Source: JADFOB01 sp964651325 (GTDB taxonomy: Bacteria > Planctomycetota > Phycisphaerae > UBA1845). From it: a stretch of DNA of 50,083 nucleotides. Below, piece by piece: positions 43,889 to 50,083 of the stretch. The notes under the pieces are model-generated. The model saw nothing but the letters and a program-made list of their open reading frames with translations, was not told where the DNA came from and did no database searches. Both the position numbers and the translations under genes were made by a program. Every line of letters starts with the position of its first letter. Positions within the stretch are counted from its first letter, which is position 1. The DNA lies in assembly GCA_964651325.1 (NCBI GenBank), contig CAZYXP010000001.1, positions 1-50,083 on the forward strand. The letters run 5' to 3'.

Positions 43889-44536
43889 CTAGGGCTGGGG
43901 GACACCGTCGATGTATTCGATTCGTCTACGCTCTCGTCCGAATTCGTCCCAGAATACTTCTGGACCTTGACGCACGCCGTTTACCCATTCCACTTCACGG
44001 CGTTTCTTGCCGCTGGGATGCCATTCGGTGTAGGTGCCGTTCCATACCCCCTGATTCAGGGTCCACTGCCGGGCGGGTTTGCCGTCGGAATACCATTCCC
44101 TCCATAGGCCGTGATCGTGGCCGTTGGCATAGCCCATCACTTGCCACTTGCTTCCGTCTACATGCCATGCGAGTTTGGGGCCGTGACGGACGCCGCAAAC
44201 ATGGGTGTATTCGACTTTTTTTCCGCCTTCCTCCCAGAAGGAGGTATTTTTTCCGTGGTCGATTTCCGTGCCATCTTCCAGATGTACGACTTGCCGCCGC
44301 AGCTTAATGGTTCCACTCGGCCAGAAAGTCTCGACGACTTCCACCGGGCGATTGCGACAGCGCGCATCGTCGGGAGGTTGAATCTGTGACAAAGGAAGTG
44401 GTTCTTTGGCGGCGGCGACTGGATCCTGCGATTTCGTCGCGACAGGGGCATCGTTGGGTCCGTCACTTTTGCAACCCGAGCTACCAGCTACTACAGCACA
44501 GAATAGTCCGAAAATGTATACCGTTTTCATCACCAT
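43889..44536 (-). CDS. Lipoprotein with MORN/YwqK-like repeats
   Basis: The 215 residues begin with a lipoprotein signal (lipobox GSSGC, cysteine at residue 22); starts at 44536 and 44530 are both possible. From about residue 68 there are repeated WxxxGxxxxxxxxxxGxxxGxxxxW-type units (FWPSGTIKLRRQ, WHVDGSKWQVMGYANG, WYSDGKPARQWTLNQG, WHPSGKKRREVEWVNG, FWDEFGRERRRIEY). Such repeats form beta-hairpins that bind membranes or other proteins. The role is not known. Confidence 0.85.
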   Translation of the reverse strand: MVMKTVYIFGLFCAVVAGSSGCKSDGPNDAPVATKSQDPVAAAKEPLPLSQIQPPDDARCRNRPVEVVETFWPSGTIKLRRQVVHLEDGTEIDHGKNTSFWEEGGKKVEYTHVCGVRHGPKLAWHVDGSKWQVMGYANGHDHGLWREWYSDGKPARQWTLNQGVWNGTYTEWHPSGKKRREVEWVNGVRQGPEVFWDEFGRERRRIEYIDGVPQP

Positions 44537-44834
44537 GGTCTCTTGCTTTCACTTTTCCGGCGTGACCGTCAAGCGGTGCTTGCCATTTTTACACTTGGCT
44601 GGGGTGCGTGTCTTCCTGGATCGGTTAACGCGCGAACTCGTACCAAGGTCCATCGTTCGGCCACAATGTAAGACACGGCGGTCGATTGTGCCAGTGGTCT
44701 ATCCGCCATTGAGGATTCGTGCCGTTTCCGGCGGCAGGGTTACCAAGCTAGCGCCAGGTGCGCTGATCAGAGCCGGGGGCGCCAGCGCTGGGACCACGCC
44801 GGCGCCAGCCCTCGGACCATTCGCGGCAGCGGGC

Positions 44835-46034
44835 TCAGAAGAGCCGCAGCCAGACTGCTTTGAGGTAGGCGGATTCCGGGCAGTAGGCATGCACGGGATG
44901 GTCCATGGACGCTCCCGTTACGTCGAGGATTTGGTAGCGTCGACGGGCTTGTCTGGCGGCCGCGGTGACCAGGTCGAGGAAGTCATCCCGGCTTAGGGCT
45001 CCGCTGCAAGAGCATGAAAGCAGCACGCCGCCGGGTTTCACGAGTCCGCAGGCGAGTCGATTCAAATCTCGATACTTGAACAATCCGCTTTCGTCCTGCT
45101 CCTTTCCGAAGATCAGCTTGGGCGGATCGAGTGCGACGGCGTCGTATTGGGTCTGGTTGGTCTGCATTTGACGCATGTAGGTGAACACGTCGGATTGAAG
45201 CACGTGAACCTTCGCCTGATTCAGATTGGCGTTTTGCTTGGCAACCAGGACGGCCTTTTCATCGAGATCGATGCATTTGACGGATCGCGCGCCGCCGAGC
45301 GCCTTGGCATAAATCCCAAATCCACCCGAAAAACAACACAGATCAAGCACGTCGGCCCCGGAGACCATGCGGGAAAACCTCAGGCGGTTGTCCCGCTGAT
45401 CGCAGAAGAAGCCCGTCTTGTGGCCGATGTCCATCTGCACTCGAAAGCGAACCGTGTTTTCACGGATGTCCACGGTCTTAGGGGCGTTCTCCGAGCTGTA
45501 AGACTCGGGCGCGAACCCCTCCCTCTGCCCAACGATTTTGTCGGCGCGAACGACGTAGTGGGCGGCGCCGGTAGACTCCATGAGGATCGGCAGCAGCGTG
45601 TCGGCCAGTCGCCACATGCCCAGGCTGTAGAAGTTGATGGAAAGCACGTCGCGGTATTTGTCGACCACCAGGCCGCTGAGTTCGTCGCCCTCGGCGTGTA
45701 CGACGCGAAAGGCCTCCGTGCTGGCTGGAAGCTTCAGGATCGCTAGGCGCAACTCCACGGCTCGGCGAACGATTCGGTGCCAGAAATCGTCGGACACGGG
45801 CTCATCGGAGAAGCTGATCATGCGCAGGGCGATGTTGGAGTTTGGATTGTACAACGCACTGCCGAAGCGGCTGCCCTTGCGATCATAGACCGAGACGCAG
45901 TCCCCCGGGCGGGCATCGGGCGACGCCTGATTGATCATTTTTCGGTAAAGAAAGGTGCGCATGGCCACGGAGCGCAGCTCGACCCAAGGCCTGCAACGCG
46001 TTTCGTTTGACTCCGAAGCCTGTCCGACTGTCAT
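44835..46034 (-). CDS. rlmI: Class I rRNA methyltransferase, RlmI-like (PUA + SAM domain)
   Basis: The 399 residues comprise an N-terminal PUA-like RNA-binding domain (about 10-90), a linker domain (RVVHAEGDELSGLVVDKY) and a SAM methyltransferase core with VLDLCCFSGGFGIYA, the acidic loop CIDLDEKAV and the catalytic DPP motif at ALDPPKL. E. coli RlmI methylates C5 of a cytosine in 23S rRNA (m5C1962). The exact target here is inferred only. It lies about 190 bases downstream of the BamA gene end. Confidence 0.9.
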   Translation of the reverse strand: MTVGQASESNETRCRPWVELRSVAMRTFLYRKMINQASPDARPGDCVSVYDRKGSRFGSALYNPNSNIALRMISFSDEPVSDDFWHRIVRRAVELRLAILKLPASTEAFRVVHAEGDELSGLVVDKYRDVLSINFYSLGMWRLADTLLPILMESTGAAHYVVRADKIVGQREGFAPESYSSENAPKTVDIRENTVRFRVQMDIGHKTGFFCDQRDNRLRFSRMVSGADVLDLCCFSGGFGIYAKALGGARSVKCIDLDEKAVLVAKQNANLNQAKVHVLQSDVFTYMRQMQTNQTQYDAVALDPPKLIFGKEQDESGLFKYRDLNRLACGLVKPGGVLLSCSCSGALSRDDFLDLVTAAARQARRRYQILDVTGASMDHPVHAYCPESAYLKAVWLRLF

Positions 46035-46224
46035 GGGGATTCATCTCGCTGCCCAAAGGGCGGAGTATAACCTAAATCGAGGGGGGCGATCACTCAACTT
46101 GTGACGCGGTCAAGAAGGCGGCGAGATTCTCGTTTACCCCGCGTGCTGTAGGGCATGCGCGATCGGCCGCTTCCTCACGGGCGAGGTTCTGACTACCGCC
46201 CTCACCTAACCATGGATCGCTGCG

Positions 46225-48558
46225 CTAGAAGAAGGTTCCGATAAGGAAGCTGAAGACTTGCGTCTCGTCGTCGCTGTCGGTGCCGATGGGGGCGGCCAAG
46301 TTGAACTCCAGCGGCAGCGGTCCGAAGAGGTTGAGCATGATGCGGACGCCCACGCCGATCGACGCGCGATAGGCGCCCGAGCCGACCGTGCCGGTGTCCA
46401 GGAATACGTGACCGCGTACGTTTTCCGCAATCAGCGGGAAGGCGTACTCTGCCCCGAGCAAGAGCAAATAGTCGCCGCCGATGTTGTTGTCGTCTATCCC
46501 GCTGCGTTCGCCGACGCCTCGGAATTGAAAGCCGCGCAACGAGCCTGTGCCGCCGGCAAAAAAGCGTTCGAACACCGGCGCGTCGCCGATGATGACGCCG
46601 CCTTCGGCGCTAAGCCGCAAGACGCTCTTGCGGTCGAATCGGTCGGTCTTGACCGTCTTGTACCAGGTATACGAGCTGATCAGACGGCCAAACCCAAAGT
46701 CGCCGCCCAAGAGCCCGAATTGCTCGTAGCTCATGCGGAGGCGATCGCCGGTTGTCGGCAGGAAGAAGCTATCCGTCCGATCGCGCACCAATGAGACCTT
46801 GGCGCTCGTTAGAAAGTTGGAACCCTCATCGTCGCGGATTTCACTCGCGGAGAACAGATCCACGTTGTCGACTTGTGTTCTTTCAAGGCGAAGCGACAGT
46901 TCCCCGGACCACCCGTGCAGGAAGCCGGTCTCAAACCTTTTGCCCAGCGAAGCCGTGACCCCTCCGCGGCTCTCGTCGTAGCCGTCGCGTCCGCGTACGA
47001 AGACGAACCCGCTGAGATCAAGACGGAGGGGTTGGTCCATGAAGTAGGGTTCGGTGAAATCCACGCGAAACCGGCTGACGTCGGTTCCGGGTTGCAGTTC
47101 GACGCGCAGTCGTTGTCCGCCTCCGTGGAACGATCGAAACTTCCAAAGCTCTTCCCAAGTGCGCGGCGGGTCTGCAAGATCAAAGTTCTTGAAATCCAGG
47201 TTGATCGTGCCCACGACGCCGCTGTTGCTCGTAACGCCCAATCCGAAGATCACGTCGCCGGATCGCTCCGTCTCTTGGACATCGATCACAATGTCGCGTC
47301 GGTCGGGTTCATCGCCAATCGGGAAGACGCGGACTGCGTCGAAAACCTGAGTTTGCTGCAGCTTCTTCTGCGCCTCTCGGGCTTCGTTCAGGTCAAGGAG
47401 ATCATCGGGGGGGTAAAGGTTGAGCGCCCGGCGTACAACTTTGTCGCGGGTACGCGCGTTGCCGCGAACCTCGATCCGACCCACCTTGTACTGACCACCT
47501 TCATCGATCGTGATTTGGATGCGCGCCAAGGCGGGCTGTTCGGAAAAAATCCGGTCGGCCTTGACTCCGACGTAGATGTAGCCCATTTCCCAATATTTGG
47601 ATCGAACCGCCCGCACGTCGGCGTCGATGAACTGTTGCCGCACCGGCTGACCAACCTTAGACGAAAGCACCGACCCGATCTCATCTTCCGAAAGCTCCGT
47701 GTTGCCCTCGATCACGATGCTTTCGATGTGATACCGCACGCCTTCGGAAATCGTAAAGACCAGCGTGAGGTTCCGGGCGTCATCCCCGAGTTCGCGGCGA
47801 AAACCCACTCTGGCGTCGAGGTATCCCTGATCGCGGTAGAATCGTTGCAACTGGGACGCATCCGTCTCAGCCCGGTCTTCGTCGAAATCACCGGCGCGAA
47901 AGATTCCCAACGCGGTTTTCGTCAGGATTTGGAGGTTTAACTCGGCCGGTTTGAAAACCGTGTTGCCCTCAAACAGGATTTTGCGCACCCGAACGCGGAC
48001 CCCTTCTTCAACGCGATAGACAAGCTCGCCGCTCGATTCCACAGCCGCCTCATCAAATGATACTTCGCAATCGTTGAATCCGCTTTGGCGATACAATTCC
48101 AGGATCGCGTCGCGCCCGCCGCGTACAGCGAACACATCCAGCGGGTCGCCCACGGCGATCCCTACCTCGTCGGCCAATCGTCGCGACTTGAATTGAACGT
48201 TGCCCACGAAACGGATGGCCGTCACGGTCGCCCGTTCGATCACCCGGAAGACGATTTTCCGCCCCGCATCGTTCGGGACGTCCTGCCAGCGGGCCGACAG
48301 AAATCGCCCGGTGCGCAGCAGACGGCTGACGGCACCGTCGAGGTCGCCCCGTGTGACCGAATCGCCCACACGCAGGCCTACGATGTCTTCGACATAGGCG
48401 CGGTTGGTCCGGCCGAGCCCCTCGAAGGCAATTTCTGAAACGGCGAACGACTCACCGTCCTGTGCATGAACAGAGGCGATCGGGGCCAGCCCGATCAGCA
48501 GGCCGCAAAGCACCACCACCGCATTACGATTTCGTTTGGGCAAAATGGAACTATTCAT
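46225..48558 (-). CDS. bamA: BamA outer-membrane protein assembly factor
   Basis: The 777-residue precursor has a signal peptide ending at VHAQDG, then POTRA repeats (about 30-430; VSEIAFEGLGRTNRAYVEDIVGLRVGD is the first, in part, and KILFEGNTVFKPAEL and IVIEGNTELSEDEIGSVL are later ones), and a C-terminal 16-strand barrel with the loop-6 motif GGTGSLRGFQF. The last residue is Phe, the usual barrel insertion signal. BamA folds and inserts outer-membrane proteins, so this organism has an outer membrane. No Bam lipoproteins or skp gene are adjacent. Confidence 0.95.
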   Translation of the reverse strand: MNSSILPKRNRNAVVVLCGLLIGLAPIASVHAQDGESFAVSEIAFEGLGRTNRAYVEDIVGLRVGDSVTRGDLDGAVSRLLRTGRFLSARWQDVPNDAGRKIVFRVIERATVTAIRFVGNVQFKSRRLADEVGIAVGDPLDVFAVRGGRDAILELYRQSGFNDCEVSFDEAAVESSGELVYRVEEGVRVRVRKILFEGNTVFKPAELNLQILTKTALGIFRAGDFDEDRAETDASQLQRFYRDQGYLDARVGFRRELGDDARNLTLVFTISEGVRYHIESIVIEGNTELSEDEIGSVLSSKVGQPVRQQFIDADVRAVRSKYWEMGYIYVGVKADRIFSEQPALARIQITIDEGGQYKVGRIEVRGNARTRDKVVRRALNLYPPDDLLDLNEAREAQKKLQQTQVFDAVRVFPIGDEPDRRDIVIDVQETERSGDVIFGLGVTSNSGVVGTINLDFKNFDLADPPRTWEELWKFRSFHGGGQRLRVELQPGTDVSRFRVDFTEPYFMDQPLRLDLSGFVFVRGRDGYDESRGGVTASLGKRFETGFLHGWSGELSLRLERTQVDNVDLFSASEIRDDEGSNFLTSAKVSLVRDRTDSFFLPTTGDRLRMSYEQFGLLGGDFGFGRLISSYTWYKTVKTDRFDRKSVLRLSAEGGVIIGDAPVFERFFAGGTGSLRGFQFRGVGERSGIDDNNIGGDYLLLLGAEYAFPLIAENVRGHVFLDTGTVGSGAYRASIGVGVRIMLNLFGPLPLEFNLAAPIGTDSDDETQVFSFLIGTFF

Positions 48559-48801
48559 GGATATCAGCTACTCGGACGCTATCTGAGGGGAACTGCGGCA
48601 TGGGTTTCCCGTTCTGGCAGGAATCCGCACGATGCCAAACCGCCATCAGACCTCTTGCCAAGGAAAGTGAAACAGGTTCTCACCGGGCGACCTCATACGG
48701 TCCACCCACTACGCGCCAACGTCGCACGCATAGTAGCAGCAATCGGCCGAGGGGCAAAAAAGCGTGCGAGACGGGTTTGTGGGTTGGCCGCGGCCGGGTG
48801 G

Positions 48802-48826
48802 CATGGGCAAACTTTGTTTGCCCGTG
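48802..48826. repeat. Hairpin GGGCAAAC/GTTTGCCC
   Basis: GGGCAAAC (48805-48812) and GTTTGCCC (48816-48823) pair perfectly around TTT, and three flanking positions (CAT/GTG, one wobble) extend the stem to 11. No T-run follows. Confidence 0.55.
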
Positions 48827-48888
48827 CGGGCTGGGGTGAGATTCAAGGCATGAGGCTGTCTTCTTTGGGCAAAATGTCCTGACAGCAC

Positions 48889-48908
48889 GGGTAAGCAGTA
48901 GCTTACCC
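48889..48908. repeat. Hairpin GGGTAAGC/GCTTACCC
   Basis: GGGTAAGC (48889-48896) and GCTTACCC (48901-48908) form a perfect stem with an AGTA loop, 60 bases after the previous hairpin. The two are not the same sequence but share the pattern. Confidence 0.5.
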
Positions 48909-49215
48909 ATGAACCCCAAATCTATACTCTTCCGGGTCCCCCGTTGCGGTTGGGAGCAACAGCCCATCTTTCGTGGGATGCCCATCCTTCCCGGTAGCGG
49001 CGCGGACGGCGACGATGCCGATACGATTGCAGCGATGGTGATCTCGACGGGGTCCGGGTGCGGCGAGCGCTGTGCCCCACCGCATGATTGCTATCGTGTG
49101 CCACTGGTGATTGGCTGTATCGAGGCGAGACTTTCTATTTCGCTTGCGGCGGTAACATATGGGGCATCTGAACGTTATGCTGGTTGATGCGATTATTATC
49201 AGGCGGGAGAAAGCT

Positions 49216-50083
49216 ATGTTCAGAGGATGGGAAACGAGGCTACCGGTTATCCTGGGTTTGCTCCTGGCAGGTTGTTCGGCAAGGAGTATCGCTCATAAGC
49301 CAGCCGCGAGAAACGGGGCCTCGCCTGACTGGGTCATCCCGGAAGTCCGGGCGCCGCGCCTCCAGTACCGCGTCTTCGAGAGCGCGGCGGCGGCATCGAA
49401 GGTTAGCTATCAGATCTACACGCCGGAGGTTTACGACAAGGAAAAGGAGCGCCGCTTCCCCGTGCTGTATTGGCTGCACGGTTCCGGTGGAGGGGCTGCG
49501 GGCGTACGGCCGCTCGCCAGGCGTTTCGACGATGCCATTGCCACGAGGAAGATCGCGCCCATGCTCATCGTTTTTCCTAACGGGCTTCGCAACGGCATGT
49601 GGTGCGACTCCAAGGACGGTCGGACGCCGGTGGAGACCATCCTGATGACGGAGCTGATCCCGGATGTGGACGGAGCGTTTCGGACCATCGCCTCGCGAGC
49701 GGGAAGAATGATCGAAGGATTCAGCATGGGCGGCTACGGCGCGGCGAGACTGGGGTTCAAGCATCCTGGGGTCTTTGCGGCGGTATCGATCTTAGGCGGG
49801 GGTCCGCTGCAACGGGAGTTCACGAAGACGCCCCGCGCGACCGCGCGCGCCCGGCAATGGCTGCTGCAAAACGTCTACGGGGGGGACCACAAGTATTTTC
49901 AGGCGCAGAGCGCCTGGACGTGGGCGGAACAAAACGCCGGGGCCTTGCGGAGCAAGATCGCCATACGCCAAGCTGTCGGCGACCGCGATGAGACGCTGCC
50001 TGCCAACCGCGAACTGGATGCCCATCTCACGCGACTAAAGATTCCCCATGTGTTTCACGTTCCATCTGGCATCGAGCACAACC
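49216..50083 (+). CDS. Lipoprotein esterase, alpha/beta-hydrolase fold (3' end beyond the window)
   Basis: The ATG at 49216 follows GGGAGA by five bases; the frame runs to the right window edge (289 codons). The N-terminus is a lipoprotein signal with lipobox LLAGC. Esterase D/feruloyl esterase-like features are the oxyanion strand YWLHGSGGG, the nucleophile elbow GFSMGGYGA with S170, an acid near D256/D258 (VGDRDE) and H288 in IEHN at the very edge, which fits the catalytic triad. The substrate could be an acyl or feruloyl ester on the cell surface. About 20-40 C-terminal residues are likely missing. Confidence 0.85.
   Translation, partial: MFRGWETRLPVILGLLLAGCSARSIAHKPAARNGASPDWVIPEVRAPRLQYRVFESAAAASKVSYQIYTPEVYDKEKERRFPVLYWLHGSGGGAAGVRPLARRFDDAIATRKIAPMLIVFPNGLRNGMWCDSKDGRTPVETILMTELIPDVDGAFRTIASRAGRMIEGFSMGGYGAARLGFKHPGVFAAVSILGGGPLQREFTKTPRATARARQWLLQNVYGGDHKYFQAQSAWTWAEQNAGALRSKIAIRQAVGDRDETLPANRELDAHLTRLKIPHVFHVPSGIEHN

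Larger units (their letters stand above)
48559..49215. other. Intergenic region with two strong hairpins
   Basis: The 657 bases between BamA and the esterase contain two perfect stem-loops (48802-48826 and 48889-48908) and no gene I can support. The loops are part of the window's dispersed hairpin group. Confidence 0.5.

Noticed and set aside
1..50083. tRNA, rRNA, tmRNA or CRISPR elements
   Set aside because: I looked for T-loop GTTCRA patterns with matching stems, conserved rRNA segments and regular short repeats with spacers and found none that hold up. smpB is present, but the tmRNA gene is not seen in the window.

Overview
The window looks like a chromosomal segment of a planctomycete-type bacterium (Planctomycetota, possibly Phycisphaerae-like or an uncultured relative), GC-rich and double-membraned. 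This is an inference from gene content: two tandem proteins with the planctomycete-type prepilin leader followed by a large globular domain, a BamA with a C-terminal phenylalanine, a zinc-binding anti-sigma factor next to an ECF sigma factor, and many GC-rich hairpins between genes. I saw no rRNA, tRNA, CRISPR array, transposase, integrase or phage gene.

Region 1 (1-11.5 kb) is an extracytoplasmic copper/redox group. A large multicopper oxidase runs leftward off the window edge. Divergent from it lie a beta-propeller protein, a protein with two SCO (copper chaperone) domains, and a fusion of cytochrome c with an ABC-type ligand-binding domain. Two leftward genes with YceI-like domains follow. 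All carry export signals, which suggests one periplasmic electron-transfer or metal-oxidation process. A perfect dyad lies between the divergent genes.

Region 2 (12.0-18.2 kb, rightward) is a signalling group: an excisionase-like helix-turn-helix protein, a membrane kinase with a haem-c sensor domain and three PAS domains, and three response regulators (REC-HDOD, REC with a degenerate HD-GYP, and REC with a short tail). Overlapping or close reading frames indicate an operon from the kinase onward.

Region 3 (18.4-31.1 kb, leftward) is a 13-gene run. In transcription order it encodes a PAS kinase, a CheY-like receiver, an intact HD-GYP phosphodiesterase, a GAF protein with a degenerate GGDEF, a STAS protein, a GspE/PilB ATPase with a tandem MshEN c-di-GMP-binding motif, GspF/PilC, PilM, PilN, PilO, a PilP-like protein and two pseudopilins. 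It appears to be a type IV pilus/type II secretion hybrid wired to c-di-GMP. Secretin and prepilin peptidase are not in the window.

Region 4 (31.4-50.1 kb) is mostly housekeeping and envelope genes: a class III aminotransferase, a GNAT acetyltransferase, two tandem prepilin-like proteins, SmpB, an ECF sigma/anti-sigma/PDZ-protein operon, a secreted protein with a clear terminator, glutamate dehydrogenase, a MORN-like lipoprotein, an RlmI-like rRNA methyltransferase, BamA, and a lipoprotein esterase cut by the right edge. Intergenic spaces here carry several hairpins and inverted repeats.
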